From: an uncultured Acetatifactor sp.
GTDB taxonomy: Bacteria; Bacillota; Clostridia; Lachnospirales; Lachnospiraceae
Length of the DNA: 64,000 bases
Direction of reading: 5' to 3'
Assembly: GCA_910578815.1 (NCBI GenBank)
Contig: CAJTSE010000013.1
Coordinates: 40,297-104,296 of the forward strand
The notes under the pieces are model-generated. The model saw only the letters and a list, made by a program, of their open reading frames with translations, searched no databases and was not told the origin of the DNA. This document shows positions 52,024 to 60,613 of this stretch, in pieces (position 1 is the stretch's first letter; each line of letters starts with the position of its first letter). A program made the translations under genes and the position numbers.

Positions 52024-52770
52024 ATGTACATGATTGAAACCCAAAATTTAACGAAGTCGTATGCGGATTTTACCGCCGTTTCCGGTATTAATCTGCATAT
52101 CCCAAGGGGCGCCGTCTATGGCTTTCTGGGGCCCAATGGGGCAGGAAAATCCACTACAATGAAAATGTTTTTGGGCCTTACCAGGCCAACCGACGGGACA
52201 TTTACGATTGACGGGAAAACGTATCCCGAAAACCGGGTCCAGATCTTAAAGGAAGTCGGCTCGTTCATTGAAGCCCCTGCCTTCTACGGAAATTTAAGCG
52301 GAGAAGAAAATCTCGAAATTATCCGTAAAATACTGGGGCTGCCCAAAGCCTCCGTATCGGAAGCTCTTGAAACTGTAGGTCTAACCCAGTATAAAAAGCG
52401 GCTGGCAAAAAAATATTCTCTTGGAATGAAGCAAAGATTGGGTCTGGCCGGTGCATTCATCGGAAAACCGCCAATCCTCATCTTAGACGAACCTACAAAC
52501 GGGCTTGATCCGGCAGGAATCCACGAAATACGAACACTGATCCGCTCTTTGCCTGAAAGGTGGGGCTGTACCGTCCTGGTCTCTTCACACCTGCTGTCCG
52601 AAGTAGAACTGATGGCTGATACAATCGGTATTTTAAATCACGGGCACCTGTTGTTTGAAGGAACGCCGGAACAGCTCAAATTTGACGCTGCTTCCCGTAT
52701 GCTTCCCACGGATAATCTGGAAGACACCTTCCTGGCCTTGATTGATGCCGACAACAAGCTCAGGAGGTGA
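52024..52770 (+). CDS. ABC transporter ATP-binding protein (LanF/BcrA-like)
   Basis: 248 residues. Walker A GPNGAGKST near residue 38, Q-loop, signature YSLGMKQRLG, Walker B LILDEPTNGLDP and the His-loop VSSHLLSE. This exporter-type ATPase belongs with the two membrane genes that follow, and the arrangement matches lantibiotic self-immunity/resistance LanFEG or bacitracin BcrAB exporters. ATG at 52024 follows AAAGGAG by eight bases; the frame opens 11 codons earlier. First gene of a plus-strand operon divergent from the two-component genes. Confidence 0.92.
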   Translation: MYMIETQNLTKSYADFTAVSGINLHIPRGAVYGFLGPNGAGKSTTMKMFLGLTRPTDGTFTIDGKTYPENRVQILKEVGSFIEAPAFYGNLSGEENLEIIRKILGLPKASVSEALETVGLTQYKKRLAKKYSLGMKQRLGLAGAFIGKPPILILDEPTNGLDPAGIHEIRTLIRSLPERWGCTVLVSSHLLSEVELMADTIGILNHGHLLFEGTPEQLKFDAASRMLPTDNLEDTFLALIDADNKLRR

Positions 52771-52776
52771 GATGCT

Positions 52777-53511
52777 ATGAGTATTTTGACAAGCCTTTCT
52801 CTGGAATGTAAAAAGATAAGGAGAACCGGATTTTTACCGGCATTTTTATGCGGCGGTATCCTGGCTGCGGCGGTCCCGGTTGTCAATATGGCGGTCCGCT
52901 CGGAAATGTATCTTGGGAAGCCAGGAAATCCCCTGCAAATTCTGCTTGACGCCAACTGGCAGTTGACTGCAATGCTGAATGTTCTGCTCGTTGTCGCCGG
53001 AGCCTGTCTTTTATATCATATTGAATATGCCGATCATGCCATGCAGAAAATAAAAGCCCTGCCCGTCCGTGAAAGCTTTTATTTCTTAAGCAAGGCCATT
53101 ATACTGATTATGATGAGCTTTTTTGTGATTGTAATAGAAGCCGGAGCAGTTTCATTTTGTATCTGGCATTGGTTTAAAAATGCAAGCTTAAACCCAAGTG
53201 AGCTGTGTAAAAATTTCGGATATTTGTTTGTGCTGATGCTGCCCTGCATTGTCCTTTCGCTTCTTATTTCGGAAGCCTGTAAAAATATGTGGGTATCGCT
53301 GGGGATTGGCGTGATCTGCATATTTACGGCAACGATGCTGCCGGCAGACAGCTTTACGCTTTCGCTCTTTCCCTATGCCATGCCGTTTCACATATATGCG
53401 GATGCCGACATCACACAGTCCCTGCACTATATCCAGGCAGCCGCCGCAGAGCTTGCCGCTTTGGGACTGGCGCAGTTATTGTTTATCAAGATAAGGAGGT
53501 CCTTCGAATGA
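52777..53511 (+). CDS. ABC-2 type membrane protein (LanE/MutE-like)
   Basis: 244 residues with six hydrophobic segments (for example FLPAFLCGGILAAAVPV, MLNVLLVVAGACLLYHI, LGIGVICIFTATMLPA). It resembles MutE/EpiE-type lantibiotic immunity permeases. It starts seven bases after the ATPase gene stop, and its stop codon overlaps the next permease start (ATGA). It exports, or removes from the membrane, a peptide antibiotic by analogy; no lantibiotic precursor or modifying enzyme is seen here, so a resistance role is likelier than self-immunity. Confidence 0.85.
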   Translation: MSILTSLSLECKKIRRTGFLPAFLCGGILAAAVPVVNMAVRSEMYLGKPGNPLQILLDANWQLTAMLNVLLVVAGACLLYHIEYADHAMQKIKALPVRESFYFLSKAIILIMMSFFVIVIEAGAVSFCIWHWFKNASLNPSELCKNFGYLFVLMLPCIVLSLLISEACKNMWVSLGIGVICIFTATMLPADSFTLSLFPYAMPFHIYADADITQSLHYIQAAAAELAALGLAQLLFIKIRRSFE

Positions 53512-54278
53512 GTTTTTTATCACTGATCGGCGTGGAAGCGGTAAAAATACGCCGCTCTAAAATCCTGCTGATTTTAGCCGCAGCTTCCGTTATTCTCTGG
53601 CTGCCCTCTATTTTAAACGCCAAAATGAATTTCAATATGCAGGCTGAGGGAATTTCTCCGGAAAATAATTTCTTTATTCAGGGCTTTATGGGAATGTGTT
53701 GGTTTATGTTTCCCGCAGGCATGGTAGTGGGCACCGTTCTTTTAAGCCAGACGGAAAAAGCAGACAGAGGACTTTTAAAAATGCTTACCCTGCCGTTAAA
53801 CACAGCAAAGCTTATGTTTGCCAAGTTTGTCATACTGCTGATGCTGGCGGCCGTGCAAATCCTGATGATGACCGGTATGTACTATATCAGCGCCGCCGTC
53901 AGCTCAAAGCTGCTGGCCTATCATTTTATCCTGCCGCCGCTGTTTGTTTTGAAGGAAAGCTGCTTCCTGTTTCTGTCCGCAATACCGATGATTGCTGTTT
54001 TCTGGATGTTATCGGTCTGTATCGGAACGCCCATTTTTTCCGTCGGCATCGGCCTGGCTTCCATCGTGCCATCGGTCTTAATCATCAATACAAAGCTATG
54101 GTTTGCCTATCCGATGGCGTATCCGTTTTTTGTGATTACCTCGGAATACGGAAAGCTTGCCGCAAATCTTGATACGGCAGAGCTTGAACTGATCCCGTGG
54201 ATACCGACAGCCATAATCATTACAGTCTTAAGCTTAAGCATTTCCTGCCTTTGCTTCGGGCAGGCCGAAAGGAAATAA
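53508..54278 (+). CDS. ABC-2 type membrane protein (LanG/MutG-like)
   Basis: 256 residues, six hydrophobic segments (ILLILAAASVILWLPSIL, FMGMCWFMFPAGMVVGTVLL, VILLMLAAVQILMMTGMYYI). It has the layout of MutG/EpiG permeases and forms the exporter with the neighbouring permease and ATPase. ATG at 53508 overlaps the previous stop codon by four bases and follows AAGGAGG by eight bases; a longer frame to 53289 overlaps the previous gene and is rejected. No odd residues noted. Confidence 0.85.
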   Translation: MSFLSLIGVEAVKIRRSKILLILAAASVILWLPSILNAKMNFNMQAEGISPENNFFIQGFMGMCWFMFPAGMVVGTVLLSQTEKADRGLLKMLTLPLNTAKLMFAKFVILLMLAAVQILMMTGMYYISAAVSSKLLAYHFILPPLFVLKESCFLFLSAIPMIAVFWMLSVCIGTPIFSVGIGLASIVPSVLIINTKLWFAYPMAYPFFVITSEYGKLAANLDTAELELIPWIPTAIIITVLSLSISCLCFGQAERK

Positions 54279-54340
54279 GATGTGTGTTCCAAAGTTCCCG
54301 CAGATTGAAATGCCGCTTACGCGGCGGAAGGAGAGGAAAG

Positions 54341-54622
54341 ATGATGAAAACAAAAATTTTAACTGCTGTCAGCACAATAATGCTCTTTGTACCCTGGACG
54401 ATTTTACCGCTCAGAACCTTTTCCTGGGCATTGGAATCCCCCGCAGCCGAAATCATAATTGCCTGTTACGCCGCATTTATGATCTTCAGCGGAATCTTCA
54501 CCATTCTCTCATATGTCATGGCAAAGGCTCAAAGCAATTTGATGAAATTCTGTCTGGTTGTAAACAGCCTTTATGCCGTTGCCGGAGCCGCTTTTCTGGC
54601 AATGATGTTCCTATCGAGATGA
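54341..54622 (+). CDS. Small three-segment membrane protein at the end of the exporter operon
   Basis: 93 residues, MMKTKILTAVSTIMLFVPWT onwards, with hydrophobic segments at about 5-25, 35-58 and 65-90; no family recognised. Ribosome site GGAGAGGAAAG before ATG 54341. It follows the exporter by 62 bases on the same strand, so it is probably cotranscribed, perhaps as an accessory or stabilising subunit. Its 3' end overlaps the convergent XRE regulator gene by 12 bases, which is unusual for a chance arrangement. The frame extends to 54197 but the upstream part overlaps the exporter gene. Confidence 0.68.
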   Translation: MMKTKILTAVSTIMLFVPWTILPLRTFSWALESPAAEIIIACYAAFMIFSGIFTILSYVMAKAQSNLMKFCLVVNSLYAVAGAAFLAMMFLSR

Positions 54623-55903
54623 TTCTTTGTGAAAGGTAACGGAAAAGCCGCCCGCATGGTCTTTTCCCGTAAACCTTATCCTTGCGGCGCCGGATAACTG
54701 CACCTCATAAACCCCCGGCTGCAGATCCGTATCCGAAAATATGATGTTTCCGGCGCCGTCAGTCATTTCTACCGAAATGCTCCCCTTTGTGGTCTCTATT
54801 TCCAGGATGCAGATTCCCGAATCGGCCGGGGCCTGAACCGTCCTGCTCACCATTCCGTTTAACAGCCGATAGGAGGCTGACCACTCCTGCGAAGTATACG
54901 ACTGTACATACCCTATGCGGACTCCGGAATATTCCGTCCCCAGGCCGGCAATACGGACCGCATAAACGATCAAAAACACCGTCAGGAGTACGGCCACTGA
55001 TAAAATAAGTGACACAGCCATATTCTTGTGCCCGGCGTCCTTTGTCTGCTCCCTGGCCGCCTCCTGCTCTGCCGCTGCCTTGCACTCTGGCCGCCCGTAT
55101 TTTCGATTTACAATATAAAGCGGAACAAACATTCCCCCCAGGTACAGACCAATGGCTGTCATATGCAGAAAAAAGGGAATCCATCCGGCAGGAAACAGCT
55201 TGTAGGAAAAGGCAATCAGCAGGCATGTGAGCGGCGCTGTTGTCATGGTAACGGCGGACCAGATCCGCAGAGCTTTTAACATGTGCGGCCAACTGCCATT
55301 GTGAAAGCTAATCCCCGGCATACTGAGGTTAAAATAACCCTGACTGTATACACATATCCTGTTTTCATCATAATATCGCGGAAGCCGTTCCCTGATAAAA
55401 AACCAGAAATAGATTCCAAAGCTGAAGCTCAGTGTGGAAAGAACCAATATGGAAATAATCCCTCCCAAAGAAGCCATAAACGCCGCCGGATCTTCGCTTT
55501 CAGACTGCCATTTACTCAGCATCCATAATCCAGCCCCCGATTCCAGTACCATAAAAAGTACACAGCTCCCAAAAACCATCATGTCCCGCTTGCGGCGCTT
55601 ACCTCTTTCCTCTGGTGACTCAAGATTCAGAGCCTTTTGCACCAATTCCTCCACCTTTCTCGCATTCATTTCGGATTTGGGATCTATTTTTCGGCCTTCC
55701 AGAAGCTCCGTAACGGATACCTCCAATGCTTCCGCAAGGGGAATCAATAAAGATATATCCGGCATACTCAGGGACCGCTCCCACTTACTTACCGCCTTGT
55801 CAGAAACAAAAAGCCTTTCCGCCAGCTGCTTTTGCGTATATCCTTTAAGCTTTCTTTGTTCTGAGAGAAATTTAGAAAAGTTTTCCTTGTCCAATTCAAA
55901 CAT
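54611..55903 (-). CDS. XRE family regulator with membrane domain
   Basis: 430 residues. Residues 1-68 are an XRE DNA-binding domain (YTQKQLAERLFVSDKAVSKW); five membrane segments follow between about residues 110 and 320 (MVFGSCVLFMVLESGAGLWM, WIPFFLHMTAIGLYLGGMFV), and the last 100 residues are an extracytoplasmic beta-rich domain. A membrane-bound DNA-binding protein of this sort may sense an outside signal directly. ATG at 55903 begins MFELDKENFSK and has AAGGCGG upstream; the longer frame to 55978 is not supported. Its own promoter lies at 56024-56052. Convergent with the exporter operon, so it may regulate it. Confidence 0.82.
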   Translation of the reverse strand: MFELDKENFSKFLSEQRKLKGYTQKQLAERLFVSDKAVSKWERSLSMPDISLLIPLAEALEVSVTELLEGRKIDPKSEMNARKVEELVQKALNLESPEERGKRRKRDMMVFGSCVLFMVLESGAGLWMLSKWQSESEDPAAFMASLGGIISILVLSTLSFSFGIYFWFFIRERLPRYYDENRICVYSQGYFNLSMPGISFHNGSWPHMLKALRIWSAVTMTTAPLTCLLIAFSYKLFPAGWIPFFLHMTAIGLYLGGMFVPLYIVNRKYGRPECKAAAEQEAAREQTKDAGHKNMAVSLILSVAVLLTVFLIVYAVRIAGLGTEYSGVRIGYVQSYTSQEWSASYRLLNGMVSRTVQAPADSGICILEIETTKGSISVEMTDGAGNIIFSDTDLQPGVYEVQLSGAARIRFTGKDHAGGFSVTFHKESSR

Positions 55904-56023
55904 AATTTGTAACCGCCTTCCTTTTCGCCTCATCCCGGATCTCCCGCCGGCTGCTGTTGTATATATACTCTTTTTCATTTGTGTTCAGGCATTGCATTTC
56001 ATGCCTGTATAGGAGATGATTTC

Positions 56024-56052
56024 ATTCTAACGGTCAAATGCAAAACAGACAA
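56024..56052 (-). promoter_or_regulatory. Sigma-A promoter of the XRE regulator
   Basis: Read leftward: TTGTCT (56052-56047), 17-base spacer, TAGAAT (56029-56024). A 7-bp stem CAGGCAT/ATGCCTG (55986-56007) lies in the leader. Confidence 0.7.
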
Positions 56053-56113
56053 CCGACCATTGGTAGAATTCCTCATTTCAACGCATATCTGCTTATTTTT
56101 TCCACACTAAACA

Positions 56114-56157
56114 GCGGTATCCGTGCTTTCTGTTTTAAGCCAAAGCCCGAATACCGC
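56114..56157 (-). terminator. Possible terminator after the ZorA/B-like operon
   Basis: Read leftward: GCGGTATTCGGGCTTT pairs imperfectly with AAAGCACGGATACCGC, then TGTTT. About 80 bases past the OmpA/MotB-like stop codon. Confidence 0.55.
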
Positions 56158-56238
56158 CGTCTTACTACCGCTGATTTATTTATACCTAAAATCTAAGCTC
56201 TAAATTATACAATGACATTTTTACTGCGTATCTCCCGC

Positions 56239-57165
56239 TTATTCGGCAGAGCCTCCCGGCACTTGCTGACCATTTAGCACGCCCGTGATCTTCTCGATCA
56301 TCTCGTCTTCCTTCAGGCGGAACTTGATCTCCACTCTCCTGGATGCTTCCATATCCACCTCCGAAGTAGGATTTCCTGACCCGTCTTTTATGTAAACCGG
56401 ACTGCTGAAGGATCTGCCGTTCACCGTAAGCAGCTGCTGCAGCCTTAGGATCTGTTCCTCACTGAGACCGTTTTCGGCATCCAGACAGAACTCTGCTACC
56501 GCCTCAGCACGGTTACAGGACAGCTCCATATTGGTACGGTAACTGCTCTGCGTATCCGTATGCCCTTCAATGATGATCTCCGCAATGTAGCCCCGATACT
56601 GGTCCTGCAAAAGCACCCCCAGATATTTGGGGATCATCTCCTGCAACACTGCCTCACTCTCTTCTGTCAGGGCGTAACTGCCAAACTGAAAAAGCACATC
56701 TGAAGAAAACGTGATGGACCCAGTCTGAGCGTCCACCTTCATGCCTGTATTGTTAAACGCCCCCTGCAGTGCCCCGATTATATCCGTGCGGATGCCCACA
56801 ATATCCTGCAGCTCGCTTTTCGTGGCCGCCAGCTCTTTCTGCGCATTCTCAATTTCCAGGTAAGCGTTGTTTAATTCCTGCCTGGTCAAAGCCGCTTCAT
56901 CATATGCGGTCTGCAGCTCTGCCAGCGAAGCCGCCAGCTCTTCATTGGCTTTTTCAATCTTTGACCGGAACTCTTCCAGATCCGCCTCCGCCGCAGACAG
57001 CTCCTGTCTGGTAACATCCAGATCATGCGTCTTTTGTTTGTAAATTGCCAGTGTAATAGCTATAATTAAGATAAACACCAGCAGCAGCGCCGCCATCATA
57101 TCGGAGTAAGACTGCCAATAGCTGTGCTCCGAAAACGCTTCTCTGCCTTTTCTATTGTTTCTCAT
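56239..57165 (-). CDS. ZorB-like OmpA/MotB family protein
   Basis: 308 residues. The N-terminal membrane helix SDMMAALLLVFILIIAITLA contains the single Asp that in MotB/ZorB carries protons (residue 22). A coiled coil of Glu/Leu/Ala repeats (about 48-120) leads to an OmpA/MotB peptidoglycan-binding domain with IIIEGHTDTQSS and LSCNRAEAVAEF, and EASRRVEIKF. It forms a stator-type complex with the MotA/TolQ-like protein encoded directly upstream (14-base overlap). In Zorya defence the ZorB partner has the same architecture; here no other Zorya gene is seen. No flagellar genes are present, so a flagellar role is unlikely. Confidence 0.85.
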   Translation of the reverse strand: MRNNRKGREAFSEHSYWQSYSDMMAALLLVFILIIAITLAIYKQKTHDLDVTRQELSAAEADLEEFRSKIEKANEELAASLAELQTAYDEAALTRQELNNAYLEIENAQKELAATKSELQDIVGIRTDIIGALQGAFNNTGMKVDAQTGSITFSSDVLFQFGSYALTEESEAVLQEMIPKYLGVLLQDQYRGYIAEIIIEGHTDTQSSYRTNMELSCNRAEAVAEFCLDAENGLSEEQILRLQQLLTVNGRSFSSPVYIKDGSGNPTSEVDMEASRRVEIKFRLKEDEMIEKITGVLNGQQVPGGSAE

Positions 57166-58303
57166 ACAAATTCCTCATCTGTCCAAAAGTGTAAAGCTGA
57201 CTGCCTATATCCTGGCAGGTTGCAGACATCTGCTCCTTCTGCGCCGACAATTCCTCAAGAAGATTCTTCTGCTCCTGAAACAGTAAATCCAAATCATTTA
57301 ACATATCGTTATTTATTTTTGCCATATCGCTTACGGATTCCATTAATTTTCTGCAAAGCTCCGCATTGCCAGCCTGGGCAGCTCCCGCATCCTTTAAAAT
57401 CAGGCCAAGCTTTTGGAAATTGGCTCCCAGTGAAGAATTCATCTTCTCCATGAACTGATCCACAATGCGCTCCACCCCTGCCGTCTGTTCCTTGCTTACG
57501 CCCTGGGCAAGCTCCAGCAGCCGCTTCATGGAATTCGCCATATTTGCCTGATATACCAGCATGGCGGTTTCATTGCCGCCGCTTCCGGCAACAGGCTGAA
57601 CACACTGCCGGAACACATCCAAAAAGAACTCTAGCCGTTCGTAAGCGTCTGCCATAATGCTGCGGTAAATAAAATTAAATACCAGTGAAAAAAAGATACC
57701 GTAAACAGAGGTATGGAACGCCACCTTCATACCCATCAACAAGGGCCCCACATTGTCTGAGATAGTGTAAATGTCGTCTCCCTGAAAGGATCCCAGCCCC
57801 AGGGCCAGTCCCAGGAAGGTACCCAAAATACCCAGACCCGTCAGCGTTCCCGACATGCCGGAATTAAAATGGGTCTTGCCCACCCGGTCCAGCAGATCCT
57901 CGTTAATATATTCTTCCAGATCGCAGGTTCCCATATATCCGTTATTGGTCATAAATCTGCGCATTCGCAACCGGTATCTGCGGAAAGCATCCGCTAAGGG
58001 CCTTTCATAAAAAACTTCCTTCCGGTCCCGATAGCTGTTCCAAAGATTTTTACCGCCTGCCTCCTGAAAATCCTTCTGGATCTGCATCGTCAGCTCCGAA
58101 AGCTCATCTGTGCAATGATTCAGCCTGATAAAACTGATCATGGAGATTAAGAACAATACTCCGATCACCGCCAGAAACGCGACATTAATCGTCAGATTTC
58201 CCACGGAGCTGATCTGTCCCGAAAATACGCCGTTCACAAACAGTACAAAAAAAACGGCAACCACATAAAGGGGAAATAATAAAAAATACAGCCTTCTTCT
58301 CAT
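57152..58303 (-). CDS. ZorA-like MotA/TolQ/ExbB proton channel protein
   Basis: 383 residues. Two N-terminal membrane segments (about 5-27, 36-57), a cytoplasmic loop, then the channel pair GMSGTLTGLGILGTFLGLAL (about 153-175) and FHTSVYGIFFSLVFNFIYR (about 205-225), the hallmark of MotA/TolQ/ExbB channels. A C-terminal tail of about 150 residues with coiled-coil character follows, longer than in ExbB or TolQ and like the tail of ZorA. ATG at 58303 has GGAGG seven bases upstream. The stop overlaps the ZorB-like gene by 14 bases. No ZorC, ZorD helicase or ZorE nuclease gene lies nearby. Confidence 0.83.
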   Translation of the reverse strand: MRRRLYFLLFPLYVVAVFFVLFVNGVFSGQISSVGNLTINVAFLAVIGVLFLISMISFIRLNHCTDELSELTMQIQKDFQEAGGKNLWNSYRDRKEVFYERPLADAFRRYRLRMRRFMTNNGYMGTCDLEEYINEDLLDRVGKTHFNSGMSGTLTGLGILGTFLGLALGLGSFQGDDIYTISDNVGPLLMGMKVAFHTSVYGIFFSLVFNFIYRSIMADAYERLEFFLDVFRQCVQPVAGSGGNETAMLVYQANMANSMKRLLELAQGVSKEQTAGVERIVDQFMEKMNSSLGANFQKLGLILKDAGAAQAGNAELCRKLMESVSDMAKINNDMLNDLDLLFQEQKNLLEELSAQKEQMSATCQDIGSQLYTFGQMRNLYEKQ

Positions 58304-58513
58304 TTGTAGCCTCCATGCTGCGACTTGTTCTTAATCAACCTTCCATAAATACCAAATGCCGCGGCCGGCAAAGGCATACGCAGCGTTCCTCTGCACGGCA
58401 GCCGATAGATTAAAGTCTTCTACCCCACAAAACCAACTTACCATAATTGCGCCTGCAGTTCAATCGCATCACAAGAATCTTAAAAAAAATTTAATTGATA
58501 TGAATTGAAATGT
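58304..58513. other. Upstream region of the ZorA/B-like pair
   Basis: 210 bases with no gene. A possible -35 TTGAAC lies about 17 bases from TAAGTT, a poor -10, near 58425-58460; no operator or repeat was recognised. Confidence 0.35.
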
Positions 58514-58822
58514 TTACTTTTGTGCCTCAATAAACTGACGCAGTTTTTCCTTTGGCTGGAAACCGACACTCCTGTCGGCCAGATCGCCATTTTTAAAGAC
58601 AAGAACGCTGGGCACACCCTGGATGCCATATTTCCCCGCCAGCTCCTGATTTTCGTCCACATCGACGTTAAAAAAATCCACATCTGCCAGCTCTTCCGCC
58701 AGCTCGTGAAATATCGGCGCCAGCATCTTGCAGGGGCCGCACCAGGTTGCCGAAAAATCCACTACCGCCAGTTTACTATTCATTACTTCCGCCATATCGT
58801 TGTTTACAACTTTTTTTACCAT
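58514..58822 (-). CDS. trxA: Thioredoxin
   Basis: 102 residues, typical size, with the redox site WCGPCKM (Cys 28 and Cys 31), the cis-proline loop GVPSVLVFKNG and DENQELAGKYG. It reduces protein disulfides, with a thioredoxin reductase encoded elsewhere. The start at 58822 follows AAAGGA at distance 9. Flanked by asparaginase upstream and the ZorA/B-like pair downstream; probably monocistronic. Confidence 0.95.
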   Translation of the reverse strand: MVKKVVNNDMAEVMNSKLAVVDFSATWCGPCKMLAPIFHELAEELADVDFFNVDVDENQELAGKYGIQGVPSVLVFKNGDLADRSVGFQPKEKLRQFIEAQK

Positions 58823-58933
58823 TTTCTTCCATCCTTTCGCCTGCTTCTGCAGTTGTTTTTGTTAAAGTCATTTATTTTTCGTTTAGTAATCCTAATGCTT
58901 TCAGTCGTAATCTGCCGGCCATTCTTCCTGCCT

Positions 58934-59974
58934 TTAAGAACAAGAAGCCTGTTTATCCTGCTCCTGATCCTTCGGCGTCAGCAGTATGTCATGATTAACC
59001 GTCTGATAAAACAGTCTGCGGAACTGCTCTCCGTCCAGAGTAAGTCCCATGGCCCACATGGCCTTGGTCACCGTGGCCTCCAGCGTCATGTCATAAGCCT
59101 CCATCAGGTGAAAATCTTCCTTAATAGCCCTGCCCACCTGATATACCTCCATGTCACTGCCCTCATGGGTCACCTGTGTTGCCAGCAAAACAATTTTGCC
59201 CGCATCCGTCCAGCGCCGGATCTCAGGATAAAAGGGAACCTCCCCATACTCCGGAAAGCCGCCTACGCCAAATGCCTCTATGATCACACCATCGTAATAA
59301 TCAAATAGCCTGCTCAAGATACTGCCGTCCATCCCCGGTACCAGCTTCAGCAGCAGTACCCGCTCGTTCAGCTCATGGTAAAAGCGTACCTCGCCCTCTG
59401 CCTTCTCCTTGTCGTCAATGTAAAAGACGATCCTGCCGTCCCTGATCACTGCTACAGATGGATAATTAATGCTGGAAAAGGCGTTATAACTTTTGGAGCG
59501 CTCCTTCTTAGCCCTAGTACCGGCAATGACATTGCCGCCAAAAACAATATTGACCCCATGAGCCCCATCATCCGAGGCAAAACGAAGACTGTCCAATAAA
59601 TTGGTCCTGGCATCCGTCACAGGCAGATCAATCGGCTTCTGAGAGCCTGTGACAATAATGGGCTTGTGGCTGTTCTGAATCAAATAGGACAGGGCGGCGG
59701 CAGTAAAAGCCATGGTATCCGTCCCATGGCAGATCACAAAGCCGTCATAATCCGCGTAATGTCTTTCGATCATATCCGCAAGCCCCAGCCAATGCTTCCC
59801 ACAGATATTGGTACTGTCCAGATTAAAGGGCTGCTGTACCTCCACCTGACAGAATTCCCGATATTCTTCTACATATTCCAACAGTTTAGAAGCCTCAAAT
59901 TTAGGAGCAAGCCCTTTTTTTGTATACCCGGAAGCAATGGTGCCTCCGGTGGCGATCAATAATATCTTTTTCAC
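58934..59974 (-). CDS. L-asparaginase (type I-like)
   Basis: 346 residues. The first catalytic Thr is in LLIATGGTIAS and the second in CHGTDTMAFTA, with the family segment PIIVTGSQKP following. It hydrolyses asparagine to aspartate and ammonia; no signal peptide, so cytoplasmic. The GTG at 59974, with GGAG about ten bases upstream, fits the family start (KKILLIATGG); the frame begins at another GTG, 59992. It starts one base past the rubrerythrin stop, so the two are coupled. The C-terminus ends in a short charged tail with Cys. Confidence 0.93.
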   Translation of the reverse strand: MKKILLIATGGTIASGYTKKGLAPKFEASKLLEYVEEYREFCQVEVQQPFNLDSTNICGKHWLGLADMIERHYADYDGFVICHGTDTMAFTAAALSYLIQNSHKPIIVTGSQKPIDLPVTDARTNLLDSLRFASDDGAHGVNIVFGGNVIAGTRAKKERSKSYNAFSSINYPSVAVIRDGRIVFYIDDKEKAEGEVRFYHELNERVLLLKLVPGMDGSILSRLFDYYDGVIIEAFGVGGFPEYGEVPFYPEIRRWTDAGKIVLLATQVTHEGSDMEVYQVGRAIKEDFHLMEAYDMTLEATVTKAMWAMGLTLDGEQFRRLFYQTVNHDILLTPKDQEQDKQASCS

Positions 59975-59975
59975 C

Positions 59976-60512
59976 TTAATAATTCTCCGCACTCACTTCA
60001 AAATAGCTTTGAGGATGATTACAGGTCGGACACACCTCAGGCGCCTGGGTTCCCACCACAATATGACCACAGTTGCGGCATTCCCAAACCTTAACTTCGC
60101 TCTTTGCAAACACCTCTGCCGTCTCAATATTTTTCAACAGAGTACGATACCTTTCCTCATGATGCTTTTCGATCGCAGCCACCAGCCGGAACTTCTTCGC
60201 CAGCTCAGGAAATCCTTCCTTTTCGGCCGTCTCAGCAAAGCCTTCGTACATATCGGTCCACTCGAAGTTTTCGCCCTCTGCGGCCGCCTGCAAATTATCT
60301 GTGGTACTTCCGATTCCCTGAAGTTCCTTAAACCACATCTTTGCATGCTCTTTCTCATTTTCCGCAGTCTTTAAAAAAATTGCGGCAATCTGCTCATAGC
60401 CTTCTTTCTTTGCCACCGACGAAAAATAGGTGTATTTGTTTCTTGCCTGAGATTCTCCGGCAAAGGCTGCTTCCAGATTCTTCTCTGTCTGTGTTCCTGC
60501 GTACTTATTCAT
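59976..60512 (-). CDS. rbr: Rubrerythrin
   Basis: 178 residues. The N-terminal four-helix di-iron domain carries FAGESQARNKYTYF and ENEKEHAKMWF; the C-terminal rubredoxin-like domain has VWECRNCGHI and VCPTCNHPQ, binding one iron through four Cys. It reduces peroxide in anaerobes. First gene of an rbr-asparaginase operon. The leader of about 95 bases contains 13-base direct repeats and the promoter contains an overlapping dyad (60617-60632). Confidence 0.95.
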   Translation of the reverse strand: MNKYAGTQTEKNLEAAFAGESQARNKYTYFSSVAKKEGYEQIAAIFLKTAENEKEHAKMWFKELQGIGSTTDNLQAAAEGENFEWTDMYEGFAETAEKEGFPELAKKFRLVAAIEKHHEERYRTLLKNIETAEVFAKSEVKVWECRNCGHIVVGTQAPEVCPTCNHPQSYFEVSAENY

Positions 60513-60542
60513 TTTGTTTCCTCCTTTGTGTTTGTTGTTATC

Positions 60543-60603
60543 GCTCTCGCATTGCCTCGCTCACGGGCTTTCGCTCTGCTGCTCGACACTGCTCTCGCAT
60601 TGC
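60543..60603 (-). repeat. 13-bp direct repeats in the rubrerythrin leader
   Basis: GCTCTCGCATTGC occurs at 60543-60555 and 60591-60603, 48 bases apart. The intervening sequence is rich in related CTCGC/GCTCG words. Confidence 0.8.
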
Positions 60604-60613
60604 TTACGTGTAC

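Noticed and set aside
51119..54622. Lantibiotic biosynthesis cluster
   Set aside because: No LanA precursor, LanB/C/M enzyme or peptide exporter is present; only the FEG-like exporter and regulators.
56239..57165. Flagellar motor protein MotB
   Set aside because: No flagellar genes nearby, a long coiled coil, and a partner with an extended tail fit ZorB-like stators better.
56239..58303. Complete Zorya defence system
   Set aside because: Only the A/B motor pair is present; no ZorC, ZorD helicase or ZorE nuclease lies within the window.
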